In this document: positions 42,521-50,976 of the stretch, one piece after another
Layout of the letters: each line of letters opens with the position of its first letter
Position numbering within the stretch: position 1 is the first letter of the stretch
Assembly (NCBI RefSeq): GCF_003385185.1
Contig: NZ_PQHZ01000019.1
Location: forward strand, 1-64,000
DNA length: 64,000 nt
Reading direction: 5' to 3'
Source: Amycolatopsis palatopharyngis
Lineage (GTDB): Bacteria; Actinomycetota; Actinomycetes; Mycobacteriales; Pseudonocardiaceae
Notes under the pieces: model-generated
Databases searched by the model: none
The model's input: only the letters and a program-made list of their open reading frames with translations
What the model was told of the DNA's origin: nothing
Translations under genes and position numbers: made by a program

Positions 42521-42526
42521 GATCGC

Positions 42527-43690
42527 ATGGTCGATCCCGTTGCGTTCCCCGGTCCTTCCCGCCGCGCCGACGTCGCCCCCTTCCACGTGATGGAGGTGCT
42601 CTCCGCGGCCAAGGCGCGGCAGCGCACTCACGGCGACGTGATCGCGCTGTGCGCGGGGCAGCCGACCGCCGGTGCTCCGCGCCCGGTGCTCGACGCCGCC
42701 GAGAAGGCGCTGCGGGAAGGCGATCTCGGCTACACCGTTCAGCTCGGTATCCCGGAGCTGCGCGAGGCGATCGCCGGTCACTATGAGCGGAGTTACGGAC
42801 TCGAGGTAGACCCGCAGGACGTCATCGTCACCACCGGATCGTCCGGCGGGTTCCTGCTCTCGTTCCTCTCCGCGTTCGAGGCGGGTGACCGGGTGGCGAT
42901 GGCGCGTCCGGGCTATCCCGCCTACCGCAACCTGCTCGCGGCGCTCGGCTGCGAGGTCGTCGAGTTCACCACCGATGAGAGCACCCGCTTCCAGCCGACG
43001 ACGGAACTGCTCGACCAGTTAGGGCCGATCAGCGGCCTCATCGTCGCCAGTCCCAGCAATCCCACCGGCACGACACTCGCTCCCGGCGAGCTCGCCGCGA
43101 TCGCCGGCTGGTGCTCCGCGCGGGGCGTGCAGCTGGTCAGCGACGAGATCTACCACGGCATCTCCTACGGCACCGAACTCGCCAGCGCATGGCAGAGCTC
43201 GCGGGAGGCGCTCGTACTTGGCTCGTTCTCGAAGTACTTCGCCATGACCGGCTGGCGGCTGGGCTGGATGCTGGTGCCCCAGCGGCTGCATCGGGCGGTG
43301 GACGTTCTGACCGGCAACTTCAACATCTGCGCACCCGCGCTCGCCCAGCGCGCCGCGGTGGCCGCCTTCACCGCCGACTCGTACGCCGAACTCGACGGGC
43401 ACGTCGAGCGGTACCGGAAGAACCGGGACCTGCTGCTCGGTGGCCTGCGGGAGATCGGGCTGGATCGGGTGGCGCCGGTGGACGGGGCGTTCTACGCCTA
43501 TGCCGACGTTTCCGCGCACACCTCCGACAGCCTGAGCTGGTGCCAGCGTCTGCTGGCGGACACGGGGCTGGCCATCACACCCGGCATCGACTTCGATCCC
43601 GGAGAGGGCGGCAAGTTCGTCAGGTTCTCCTTCGCCGGATCCGAGTCGGAGGTGGCGGAGGGTGTGCGCAGGCTCGGCGCTTGGCTCTGA
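42527..43690 (+). CDS. Class I/II PLP-dependent aminotransferase
   Basis: Fold-type I aminotransferase of 387 residues, aspartate/alanine-aminotransferase-like. It has the PLP lysine in GSFSKYFAMTGWRLGW (Lys236), IVASPSNPTGT, SDEIYHGISYG and a C-terminal Arg (RFSFAGSE). The message appears leaderless. The amino acid substrate is not predictable. It is unrelated to the preceding secretion island and has its own promoter. Confidence 0.92.
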   Translation: MVDPVAFPGPSRRADVAPFHVMEVLSAAKARQRTHGDVIALCAGQPTAGAPRPVLDAAEKALREGDLGYTVQLGIPELREAIAGHYERSYGLEVDPQDVIVTTGSSGGFLLSFLSAFEAGDRVAMARPGYPAYRNLLAALGCEVVEFTTDESTRFQPTTELLDQLGPISGLIVASPSNPTGTTLAPGELAAIAGWCSARGVQLVSDEIYHGISYGTELASAWQSSREALVLGSFSKYFAMTGWRLGWMLVPQRLHRAVDVLTGNFNICAPALAQRAAVAAFTADSYAELDGHVERYRKNRDLLLGGLREIGLDRVAPVDGAFYAYADVSAHTSDSLSWCQRLLADTGLAITPGIDFDPGEGGKFVRFSFAGSESEVAEGVRRLGAWL

Positions 43691-43817
43691 CCGGTCTGCA
43701 CCGCCGTAGAGAATCGGGGTAACCCGGAGATCTCCCTGAGGATCGCCGGAGAAACGAGCTTTACCGGCCACGGCGTGACAGCCTGGAGACAGCGGCACAC
43801 CGAATCGGAGGAAGACC

Positions 43818-43991
43818 ATGTTCTGGAAGATCGTCGGGGCCCTGATCGCCATCTGGCTGGCGTTCACCGTGCTCGGATTCGTGATCAAGGGTCTGTTCTG
43901 GCTGGCGATCATCGGTGGCGTGCTGTTCGTCGGCACCGCTGCCTACGGAGCCATCAAGGGTAAGAACGACCCCAAGCGGCTACGGTCGTGA
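43818..43991 (+). CDS. Small two-helix membrane protein
   Basis: A 57-residue protein beginning MFWKIVGALIAIWLAFTVLG and ending in KGKNDPKRLRS. It has two hydrophobic helices separated by IKGLFWLAIIGG, and a strong GGAGGAAG lies before the ATG. Its stop overlaps the GTG of the DoxX gene (GTGA), so the two are coupled. Function is unknown. Confidence 0.75.
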   Translation: MFWKIVGALIAIWLAFTVLGFVIKGLFWLAIIGGVLFVGTAAYGAIKGKNDPKRLRS

Positions 43992-44335
43992 ACACTGGCG
44001 CGGTGATCCTGTCGATCGTGCTGGCCTCGGTGTTTCTCGGGGCAGGTGGCGCGAAACTGGCCGGATCCAAGCCGACGAACGAGGCGGCCGCACACCTCGG
44101 CGTACCCCGCGGGCTCGACCTGACCATCGGTGCGCTCGAGGTCGCCGCGGCGGTCGGCCTGATCGTCGGGTTCTGGGTGGGCTGGCTCGGGGTCGCCGCA
44201 TCGGTCGGGCTGGTGCTGATGATGATCGGTGCCGTGCGCTTCCATCTGCGGGCCGGGGACTCGGTGCAGAAGTTCAGCCCACCAGCCGCACTGGGGGTGC
44301 TGGCGGCGATCAATGCGGTTTTGCTGATCGCGTAG
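43988..44335 (+). CDS. DoxX-family membrane protein
   Basis: A 115-residue protein with four hydrophobic segments (AVILSIVLASVFLGAGGAKLAG, LTIGALEVAAAVGLIVGFWVGWLG, VAASVGLVLMMIGAVRFHL, PPAALGVLAAINAVLLIA), matching the DoxX/quinone-reductase-associated family. The conserved GGAKLAG motif is present. It is coupled to the small membrane protein just before it. A redox-linked membrane function is possible but unproven. Confidence 0.8.
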   Translation: MNTGAVILSIVLASVFLGAGGAKLAGSKPTNEAAAHLGVPRGLDLTIGALEVAAAVGLIVGFWVGWLGVAASVGLVLMMIGAVRFHLRAGDSVQKFSPPAALGVLAAINAVLLIA

Positions 44336-44344
44336 CGAAACGGC

Positions 44345-44938
44345 TCAGGCCGGGCGCAGGAACGTCAGCGCGGTGCTCGCGCCGGTCCAGCGCTCGGCCC
44401 GCAGCCCTGCCGCCCTCGCTCCGTCTATATTGGACTGTCGATCGTCGACGAACAGGCAGTCCTGTGGCCGCGCACCGATTCTGGTCATGAGGACGTCGAA
44501 GATCGCGCGATCCGGCTTGGCCAGGCGTAGGTCCCCGGAGAACACCAACTCGCGAAAGTGCCGCGTCCAGTCCTGGCGTTCGGCGAACCGGGCGAACGAC
44601 ACCGGAGCGTTGGACAGCAGCGCCATCCGCGCCCCGGTCTCGGACAGTGTTTCCAGGAGCTCGAGGGCCGGCTGCTCGGTTCGGGACCAGCCGAGGATGT
44701 CCAGCTCGGTCAGCTCGTCGGATGTCGCGCGATCGATGCCGACCCCCACCCGCTGCCCAACCGCTCGCCAGTAGTCCAGATCGGTGCAGCCGCGATCGTA
44801 TGCGCTTCGCGCCGCCCAGTACGCGGGTTCGAACTCCGAAGCGGGCACGCCGAGCCGCTGCGCGAGCGCGGGCAGCTTGTCCGTCCTGGCGCTGATGACT
44901 TCGCCGTAGTCGAAGACCAGCCACTCGTTCCGGGTCAT
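44345..44938 (-). CDS. HAD-family hydrolase
   Basis: Haloacid dehalogenase-type phosphatase of 197 residues. It has motif I as WLVFDYGEVIS (Asp nucleophile, but Tyr in place of the second Asp of the usual DxD), motif II LLSNAPV, Lys in LAKPDRAIFDVL and motif IV FVDDRQSNIDGARAAGL. The DYGEV first motif is seen in epoxide-hydrolase-N-like HADs. The start overlaps the threonine aldolase stop, so the pair is one operon. Substrate unknown. Confidence 0.85.
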   Translation of the reverse strand: MTRNEWLVFDYGEVISARTDKLPALAQRLGVPASEFEPAYWAARSAYDRGCTDLDYWRAVGQRVGVGIDRATSDELTELDILGWSRTEQPALELLETLSETGARMALLSNAPVSFARFAERQDWTRHFRELVFSGDLRLAKPDRAIFDVLMTRIGARPQDCLFVDDRQSNIDGARAAGLRAERWTGASTALTFLRPA

Positions 44939-45966
44939 GCGAGCGCCGTCTTGATGCGTTGCAGGGCTTCTTCGATATCGGTGGCCGAGACATCGCGGTG
45001 GGTCACGAACCGCACCTTGCCCGCCATCGGCAGCGTCCGGATCCCGATGGATTCCAGCGCGTACAGGGAGCGCTGAACGTCGGCGACACCGGCCAGGACG
45101 ATATTCGTCTCCGGCGTCTCGACCTGCCAGCCGAGTTCGGCAAGGCCCTCGGCCAGCCGCCGCGCGTTCTCGTGATCGGAGTGCAGGTCGCTCATCTGGT
45201 CCAAGGCCACGAGGCAGGCCGCGGCCAGCACTCCCGACTGGCGCGTCCCGCCGCCGAGCATCTGCCGCATCCGTTTCGCCCGCTCGATGAATTCCGCACT
45301 CGCCGCGAGCACCGAGCCGACCGGGGCGCCGAGGCCCTTGCTGAAGCAGGCGGCGACCGAGTCGACGCCAACGGTGAGTGCCGCGGGTGGCAGGTCGAGG
45401 GCGGTCGCGGCGTGCCAGATACGGGCGCCGTCGAGGTGTACTCGCAGCCCGGCTTCCTTCGCGGTGGCCGCCAGTTGGGCGTGTTCGTGGGGCGGGGTGA
45501 CGGCTCCGCCCGCCGCGTTGTGTGTGTTCTCCAGGCAGAGCAGGGTGGTGCGCAGGGTGTAGTAGGGGCCGTCGGCGGGGCCCACCGCGCCGCGCAGCGT
45601 GCCCGGCGTCGGGCGGCCCGGGCCCGCGTCGTGCTCGAGTGGAGCCGGCATCCCGCCTGCCAGCCATGCCGCTGAGCCCAGTTCGTTGACGAGGACATGG
45701 GCGTCGCGCGGGGCGAGGAAGCGATCGCCCCTGGACAGGTGCAAACTCAGCGCGATGAGGTTGGCCATCGTGCCGCTGGGTGTCCACAGCGCCGCGGGCA
45801 TGCCGAGTAGTGCGGCTGAGCGCTGTTCCAGCTCCTGGACCGTGGGGTCGCCGTCGAGGACATTGTCCCCCACCTCGGCTCTGGCCATCGCCGCTCGCAT
45901 CGCGTCGCCTGGACGGGTGACAGTGTCGGATCGAAAGTCGATCACGGAAGCGGCAGTTTTGGTCAC
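44935..45966 (-). CDS. ltaE: Low-specificity L-threonine aldolase
   Basis: PLP-dependent aldolase cleaving threonine or allo-threonine to glycine and acetaldehyde. It shows VIDFRSDTVTRPGDAMRAAM, LWTPSGTMANLIAL, the VHLDGARIWHAA segment (Asp179) and the Lys210 Schiff-base region ACFSKGLGAPVGS. Length is 343 residues. GTG 45966 is used, with no strong competing start. It precedes the HAD gene in an ATGA-overlapping operon and is divergent from the ECF sigma gene. Confidence 0.93.
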   Translation of the reverse strand: MTKTAASVIDFRSDTVTRPGDAMRAAMARAEVGDNVLDGDPTVQELEQRSAALLGMPAALWTPSGTMANLIALSLHLSRGDRFLAPRDAHVLVNELGSAAWLAGGMPAPLEHDAGPGRPTPGTLRGAVGPADGPYYTLRTTLLCLENTHNAAGGAVTPPHEHAQLAATAKEAGLRVHLDGARIWHAATALDLPPAALTVGVDSVAACFSKGLGAPVGSVLAASAEFIERAKRMRQMLGGGTRQSGVLAAACLVALDQMSDLHSDHENARRLAEGLAELGWQVETPETNIVLAGVADVQRSLYALESIGIRTLPMAGKVRFVTHRDVSATDIEEALQRIKTALA

Positions 45967-46114
45967 GGTCAGATCACATCACAGGACTGTTTGCGCTTTC
46001 AACCGCCGTTTGCTCCGCAGATTTTTCTGCGGCGATCTCGTTCGGTGTGCAACCGTGGACGTCCCCACTTCCGTCCTTCACCCGGACGACCAAAGCGAGC
46101 GGAGAGCCAACCGC

Positions 46115-46621
46115 GTGGACCAGCGCGACGAGCAGGAGTTCGCGGAGTACTTCGCCGCACGGCGGGACTCCGTGCGCAGGACCGCGTACATGCTGTGCGG
46201 TGACTGGCACCGCGCGGACGATCTCGCGCAGATGGCTTTCGTCGCGCTGCACCGGAAGTGGCGCAAGATCCGCGACCGGTCGGCGACGGATGCCTATGTG
46301 CGGAAGACGCTGGTCAGGGCCTCGATCGACGAGTCTCGCCGGCCATGGCGAAGGGAACGACAGACGGAAACGATGCCCGAGCAGGTCGTCGAGGGCGAGC
46401 ACCTCGACGACCGGGTCGCGACCAGGCAGGACCTGCTCGCGGGACTGCGCAAGGTGCCACCGAAGCAGCGGGCGGTACTGGTCCTGCGCTACTTCGAGGG
46501 GCTCGATGTGGCCGCGGTGGCCGGCACCCTCGGCTGCAGCGAAGGCAACGTGAAGAGCCAGACGGCGCGAGGGTTGGCGAATCTCCGAGTGGTGCTGGAG
46601 GAGGTGGAAGCGCATGGATGA
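46115..46621 (+). CDS. ECF sigma factor, SigE family
   Basis: A 168-residue extracytoplasmic-function sigma factor. Region 2 is FAEYFAARRDSVRRTAYMLCGDWHRADDLAQMAFVALHRKW and region 4 is RKVPPKQRAVLVLRYFEGLDVAAVAGTLGCSEGNVKSQTARGLANL. GTG 46115 has GGAGAG at a suitable distance. GTG 46055 is also open. It is coupled to the following membrane protein gene, presumably its anti-sigma factor. Confidence 0.88.
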   Translation: MDQRDEQEFAEYFAARRDSVRRTAYMLCGDWHRADDLAQMAFVALHRKWRKIRDRSATDAYVRKTLVRASIDESRRPWRRERQTETMPEQVVEGEHLDDRVATRQDLLAGLRKVPPKQRAVLVLRYFEGLDVAAVAGTLGCSEGNVKSQTARGLANLRVVLEEVEAHG

Positions 46622-47330
46622 CCGCGAGCTGGAGACCCTGTTCCGGGACGCTCCCGGCGAGCCGCCTGCGCCCACCTTCGACGTCGGCGACATCGCCGCG
46701 CGCTCCAAGCGGGCTACGGCCCGTAAGCAGAACATGATCGTTCTGGCATGCAGCTTTGGTGTACTCGTACTTGCCGGTCTCGGCACGCTCGGTGTAGTGC
46801 TGAACAGTGGACTCCCCGAGGACACTGCGAGCGTCGCGGGCGGTGCGGTTTCCGACAACGCGACCAAGTTCGACGCTCAGGAGCAACCCGGGGACGTCCC
46901 AGGGCGTCTTCCCAACGCGGGGACACCAGAAGGCTTCCCGGACGCGTCGCCCAAGCAGGGGGGCGACGCGTCAGGGGAGAGCACCTCAGGGTGCGATCAG
47001 GTTGATCGGGAGCTCGCCATCGCCCTCGCTGGCGAGCTCCCGATCGCCGTCACCTCCGATGCGCAGCCGGGTCGGCTCTGCGCACCCGGCTGGCGCTCCG
47101 CCGGATTCCACGTCGAAGACGGCAGCGCATCGGGCACCGTCTCGGCGACGGTCGTTCCGGCGGGCAGCGCGATCCAGCTGGCCGAGCAGCCGCGTGGAAC
47201 CGCGATCGTTGAGCGTCCCGCTGCGTCGGGCAGCACGGTCGTCGTGCTGAGCATCCCCGACCCGGGGTCGAAGGCCCCAGTAGCCGATACGGTGGAGTCC
47301 ATCGCGGCCAAGCTCGCCGCCAGGTACTGA
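46614..47330 (+). CDS. Membrane protein, probable anti-sigma factor
   Basis: A 238-residue single-pass protein with a short cytoplasmic N-terminus (MDDRELETLFRDAPGEPPAPTFDVGDIAARSKRA), one transmembrane helix (IVLACSFGVLVLAGLGTLGVVLN, about 42-64) and a long extracytoplasmic domain rich in Gly/Ser/Asp with two Cys. It overlaps the ECF sigma gene by eight bases. The topology and gene pairing match ECF anti-sigma factors, although no zinc-binding HxxxCxxC is visible. Confidence 0.78.
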   Translation: MDDRELETLFRDAPGEPPAPTFDVGDIAARSKRATARKQNMIVLACSFGVLVLAGLGTLGVVLNSGLPEDTASVAGGAVSDNATKFDAQEQPGDVPGRLPNAGTPEGFPDASPKQGGDASGESTSGCDQVDRELAIALAGELPIAVTSDAQPGRLCAPGWRSAGFHVEDGSASGTVSATVVPAGSAIQLAEQPRGTAIVERPAASGSTVVVLSIPDPGSKAPVADTVESIAAKLAARY

Positions 47331-47348
47331 CCTGGCAGGATGTTCGGA

Positions 47349-47579
47349 ATGAGCGACCGGCACCGAGACCATGTCGGGTATGGCACTGAGCGATGTGGAG
47401 CCTGCCGGCGTGTGAGGCAAGGGATATGAGCGACCGGCACCGAGACCATGTCGGGTATGGCACTGAGCGATGTGGAGCCTGCCGGCGTGTGAGGCAAGGG
47501 ATATGAGCGACCGGCACCGAGACCATGTCGGGTATGGCACTGAGCGATGTGCAGCCTGCCGGCGTGTGAGGCAACAGGC
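47349..47579 (+). repeat. Three tandem 77-bp repeats, each with a small ORF
   Basis: Units start at 47349, 47426 and 47503. Units one and two are essentially identical, and unit three differs at a few positions. Each begins ATGAGCGACCGGCACCG and encodes MSDRHRDHVGYGTERC then six residues (GACRRV in the first two units, AACRRV in the third) and a TGA, followed by GGCAAGGGAT (or GGCAACAGGC). The next ATGAGC after unit three is the start of the tetR gene at 47580. A single related unit precedes the oxidase at 18728. Confidence 0.9.
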
Positions 47580-48173
47580 ATGAGCGCTCCTGCCAGCACT
47601 CCCAAGGGGGAGCGCAGGCGCGCGGCACTGGTGGCCGCGGCCGCCGAACTGCTCACCGAAGGCGGCTTCGACGCCGTTCGTCACCGGGCGGTGGCTGAAC
47701 GGGCCGGGTTGCCGTTGGCGTCGACCACGTACTACTTCGACTCCCTCGACGATCTGGTGACGGCGGCAGTCGAACACCAGTCGCGCGCCGAGCTCGACCA
47801 AGGCCGTCAGTGCCTGGACGACCTGGTGACCAGGAACCGCGGCGTCGACGCCCAGGTGGACCTCGTGCTCGAACTACTACTCGGCCCGCAGCACGACGAT
47901 CGTGCGGCCGATGCCGAGGCGGTGCTGCTGCGGTACGAGCGGCTGGTGGCGACCGGCCGCCGCCCTTACCTCCGGCCGCTGATGCGCACCCTGAGCGCCG
48001 AGCTGAACGAGCTGCTCACAGAGATCTTCGCCCGGTCGGGCAAGTCTGTCGGCGCAGCCGAACTCGAACGGCTCATCGCACTGGTCGACGGTGCCGTGGT
48101 CAACGCACTGGTGGCGGTGGACCCCGAGCCGAGGACGGCCGCGGCCAGGATGCTGCGCATAGCACTGACCTGA
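47580..48173 (+). CDS. TetR-family transcriptional regulator
   Basis: A 197-residue TetR protein with HTH ALVAAAAELLTEGGFDAVRHRAVAERAGLPLASTTYYFDSLDDLVTAAVEH. The start is ATG 47580, exactly at the end of the third 77-bp repeat. The longer reading from 47547 only translates repeat. The gene lies 22 bases before the purB GTG in the same direction. Since purB has its own leaderless promoter, it need not be in the same transcript. The target is unknown. Confidence 0.88.
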   Translation: MSAPASTPKGERRRAALVAAAAELLTEGGFDAVRHRAVAERAGLPLASTTYYFDSLDDLVTAAVEHQSRAELDQGRQCLDDLVTRNRGVDAQVDLVLELLLGPQHDDRAADAEAVLLRYERLVATGRRPYLRPLMRTLSAELNELLTEIFARSGKSVGAAELERLIALVDGAVVNALVAVDPEPRTAAARMLRIALT

Positions 48174-48182
48174 GCAGGGTTT

Positions 48183-48188
48183 ACGCTG
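48183..48188 (+). promoter_or_regulatory. -10 element of a leaderless purB promoter
   Basis: TACGCT is preceded by CTGACC about 17 bases upstream, at the end of the tetR gene, and ends seven bases before GTG 48196. There is no ribosome-binding site. Confidence 0.55.
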
Positions 48189-48195
48189 TTGCGCC

Positions 48196-49626
48196 GTGAG
48201 TGAGAAACCGCGAATCCCGAACGTGCTCGCCGGCCGCTATGCCTCTGCCGAACTGGTGGCGCTGTGGTCGCCGGAGCGCAAGGTCGTGCTGGAGCGGGAG
48301 CTCTGGCTAGCCGTCCTGCGCGCGCAGAGCGAGCTCGGGGTCGAGATTCCGGCCGGGGTGCTCGCCGACTACGAGCGTGTGCTGGAACAGGTGGATCTGG
48401 ACTCGATCGCGGCGCGCGAGCGGGTCACCCGGCACGACGTCAAGGCGCGGATCGAGGAGTTCAACGCGCTGGCCGGGCACGAACACGTGCACAAGGGCAT
48501 GACCTCGCGGGACCTGACCGAGAACGTCGAACAGTTGCAGGTCCGGCGCTCGTTGGAGCTGGTGCGTGGCCGGGTGGCCGCGGTGCTCGGCAGGCTTGCC
48601 GTGCTGGCCGCCGAGTACGGCGACCTCGTGCTGGCCGGTCGCTCGCACAACGTCGCGGCGCAGGCCACCACGCTCGGCAAGAGGTTCGCGACCTCGGCCG
48701 ACGAGCTACTGGTCGCCTTCGACCGGCTGGACGAGCTGGTCGCGCGCTATCCGTTGCGTGGGATCAAGGGTCCGGTCGGTACCGCACAGGACATGCTGGA
48801 CCTGCTGGGCGACGAGGCCGCGCTGGACAGCCTGGAGCGCAAGGTCGCCCAGCACCTCGGTTTCGAGCGGGTGCTGACCAGCGTCGGCCAGGTGTACCCG
48901 AGGTCGCTTGACTTCGACGTCGTGTCGGCGGTGGTCCAGGTCGCGGCCGCGCCGTCCAGCCTGGCCACGACGATCCGGCTGATGGCGGGCAACGAGCTGG
49001 TCACCGAGGGCTTCAAGCCCGGCCAGGTCGGCTCCTCGGCGATGCCGCACAAGATGAACACCCGCTCCTGCGAGCGGGTCAACGGGCTCGCCGTGGTGCT
49101 GCGCGGTTACCTGTCCATGGTCGGTGAGCTCGCGGGCGACCAGTGGAACGAGGGCGATGTGTCCGACTCGGTGGTGCGCCGGGTCGCGCTGCCGGACGCG
49201 TTCTTCGCGCTCGACGGGCTGTTGGAGACTTTCCTGACGGTGCTGGCCGAGTTCGGTGCCTTCCCCGCGGTTGTCGACCGCGAACTGGCCCGCTACCTGC
49301 CGTTCCTCGCGACGACGAAGGTGCTGATGGCCTCGGTCCGCGCTGGTGTCGGCAGGGAGACCGCGCACGAGGCGATCAAGGAGAACGCCGTCGCTGTCGC
49401 CCTCGCGATGCGCGAGCAGGGGCAGGTCGACAACGATCTGCTGGACCGGCTTGCCGCCGACGAGCGGGTGCCGCTCGACCACGCGGAACTCGAGAAGCTG
49501 CTCGCCGACCGGATCTCGTTCACCGGCACCGCGGGACGACAGGTCGCCGCCGTGGTCGCGCGGGTCGAGGAGGTCCTCAAGCGCTTCCCCGAGGCCACGA
49601 ACTACGCCCCGCAGCCCATCCTCTGA
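48196..49626 (+). CDS. purB: Adenylosuccinate lyase
   Basis: Fumarase/aspartase-superfamily lyase that acts twice in purine synthesis, on SAICAR and on adenylosuccinate. It shows VTRHDVKARIEEF, HKGMTSRDLTENVEQLQ, GRSHNVAAQATTLGKRF and the signature GSSAMPHKMNTRSCE. Length is 476 residues, typical of the longer actinobacterial type. GTG 48196 is leaderless by inference. Family-A palindromes follow directly. Confidence 0.97.
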   Translation: MSEKPRIPNVLAGRYASAELVALWSPERKVVLERELWLAVLRAQSELGVEIPAGVLADYERVLEQVDLDSIAARERVTRHDVKARIEEFNALAGHEHVHKGMTSRDLTENVEQLQVRRSLELVRGRVAAVLGRLAVLAAEYGDLVLAGRSHNVAAQATTLGKRFATSADELLVAFDRLDELVARYPLRGIKGPVGTAQDMLDLLGDEAALDSLERKVAQHLGFERVLTSVGQVYPRSLDFDVVSAVVQVAAAPSSLATTIRLMAGNELVTEGFKPGQVGSSAMPHKMNTRSCERVNGLAVVLRGYLSMVGELAGDQWNEGDVSDSVVRRVALPDAFFALDGLLETFLTVLAEFGAFPAVVDRELARYLPFLATTKVLMASVRAGVGRETAHEAIKENAVAVALAMREQGQVDNDLLDRLAADERVPLDHAELEKLLADRISFTGTAGRQVAAVVARVEEVLKRFPEATNYAPQPIL

Positions 49627-49713
49627 TCGCACTTTCCCGGGAAAGCGCGGGGCGGTAAGCCCGTGACCTGGGGCCCGCAGGGCCCAACCTCGCGCTTTCC
49701 CGGGAAAGTGCGA
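49627..49713. repeat. Pair of CTTTCCCGGGAAAG palindromes after purB
   Basis: Copies at 49627-49648 and 49691-49713, 64 bases apart, with a separate short palindrome (GGGCCCGCAGGGCCC) between them. They are immediately 3' of purB and could serve as a terminator. Confidence 0.88.
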
Positions 49714-49813
49714 GGTCTTGAGCCGGGGCAGGGCGTGACCTCGCTCACCTGAGCGCTCACTATCTGAGATCGAGTGGATTGCGGCGCGGTGCTCTGGAAG
49801 CATCAACGCCGTG

Positions 49814-49909
49814 GTGACGCAGGTGGCTATCGTCGATCGTGTCGCGCTGGTACAGCGCAGGCACATCGATCTGCTGCGCGTCAGCTCGGCGCTGTGCCGA
49901 TTTTGCTGA
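49814..49909 (+). CDS. Cysteine-containing leader peptide upstream of a TSUP transporter
   Basis: A 31-residue ORF starting GTG 49814 (or 49811) and ending RRHIDLLRVSSALC then RFC. The RRHIDLLRVSSALC pattern closely matches putative leader peptides seen before sulfur-metabolism genes in actinobacteria, as I recall. Cys codons are at the third-last and last positions. A stable hairpin begins two bases after the stop, and the transporter gene follows. Ribosome stalling at Cys codons could control the downstream gene. Confidence 0.65.
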   Translation: MTQVAIVDRVALVQRRHIDLLRVSSALCRFC

Positions 49910-49910
49910 T

Positions 49911-49945
49911 CCGCTGATGTAGCGCGTCCGCGCGCTTTCCAGCGG
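49911..49945 (+). promoter_or_regulatory. RNA hairpin after the leader peptide
   Basis: CCGCTG (49911-49916) pairs with CAGCGG (49940-49945), and AGCGCG (49921-49926) pairs with CGCGCT (49931-49936). Together they form a two-part stem starting next to the leader stop codon. A second small stem, GGCCGC/GCGGCC (49977-49998), lies near the transporter start. Attenuation or ribosome-mediated refolding is inferred. Confidence 0.55.
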
Positions 49946-50020
49946 TCTAGCCCGGTCTGGTTACTTCCACCGCCGCGGCCGCCCCTGGATGTGCGGCCGG
50001 CCCTGACTCCCGAGGTCCGC

Positions 50021-50947
50021 ATGCACACTCTCGTCCTGTTCGGCCTGGCAGGCTTCCTCGCGCAACTCGTCGATGGCTCACTCGGGATGGCTTTCGGCGT
50101 CACCGCGACCACGACATTGGTCACCGTTGGCACCGCGCCCGCGGTGGCTTCCGCCGCGGTGCACCTCGCCGAGGTCGGTACCTCGCTGGCTTCCGGCTTC
50201 TCGCACTGGCGCTTCCGCAACATCGACTGGCGAACGGTGGGCATCCTCGCGCTGCCCGGCGCGATCGGCGCTGTGCTCGGCGCCTACGTGCTGACCTCAC
50301 TCAGCTCGACCTCCGCCGCCGTCTGGATCACCACAGTCCTGTTGGTGCTCGGGCTGTACGTGCTGATCCGGTTCGCCTTCCTCAAGCTGGGCAGCCTGAT
50401 CACGACGAAGCGCCCCGGCGCCCGCTTTCTGGGGCCGCTGGGGCTGATCGCCGGATTCATCGACGCCAGCGGTGGCGGCGGCTGGGGTCCGGTCGCCACG
50501 ACGACGCTGCTGTCGTCCGGCAGGCTGGAGCCCCGCAAGGTCGTCGGTTCGGTGGACACGTCCGAGTTCATCGTCGCGCTGGCGGCGAGCGTCGGCTTCT
50601 TCTTCACGCTCTCGCAGGAGCACCACCTGAACTACACGGTGGTGGCCGGGTTGATGATCGGTGGCGTTATCGCCGCGCCGTTCGCGGCCTGGCTGGTCCG
50701 CAGGATGCCGCCGCGGGTGCTCGGCGCAGCTGCGGGCGGGATGATCGTGTTCACCAACGCCCGTTCGCTGCTCATCGCGGCAGGCGCCGGAACCACGCTG
50801 ATCGTCGTGATCTACGTGGCGATCGTCGCACTGTGGGGTGCCGGGCTGTTCGCCGCGATCCGCTCGGTCCGGGAGGAGAAGCGGGTCAACACCCTCGCCG
50901 GCGAGGACGACCCGAAAGCCTCCACCGCCCGGTCCCTCTCCTCCTGA
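50021..50947 (+). CDS. TSUP (TauE/SafE) family transporter, probable sulfite/organosulfonate exporter
   Basis: A 308-residue membrane protein with about eight to nine helices and the duplicated TSUP pattern: LVDGSLGMAFGVTATTTLVTVGTAPAVASAAVHLAEVGTSLASGFSHW near residue 18 and IAGFIDASGGGGWGPVATTTLLSSGRLEPRKVVGSVDTSEF near residue 142. TSUP proteins move sulfite, sulfoacetate, taurine-derived anions or other carboxylates. The Cys leader peptide upstream supports a sulfur role. ATG 50021 has GAGG upstream. GTG 49991 is an alternative. Confidence 0.88.
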   Translation: MHTLVLFGLAGFLAQLVDGSLGMAFGVTATTTLVTVGTAPAVASAAVHLAEVGTSLASGFSHWRFRNIDWRTVGILALPGAIGAVLGAYVLTSLSSTSAAVWITTVLLVLGLYVLIRFAFLKLGSLITTKRPGARFLGPLGLIAGFIDASGGGGWGPVATTTLLSSGRLEPRKVVGSVDTSEFIVALAASVGFFFTLSQEHHLNYTVVAGLMIGGVIAAPFAAWLVRRMPPRVLGAAAGGMIVFTNARSLLIAAGAGTTLIVVIYVAIVALWGAGLFAAIRSVREEKRVNTLAGEDDPKASTARSLSS

Positions 50948-50976
50948 CCCGCGCGCCTCACCTCCAGGGCTTGGGA

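Noticed and set aside
47349..47579. CRISPR array
   Set aside because: Units are 77 bp with no unique spacers between them, and no cas genes are near.
46986..47801. Minus-strand frames of about 270 and 220 codons across the tandem 77-bp repeats
   Set aside because: They repeat the same 25-residue block three times because they translate the repeat. No gene is supported.
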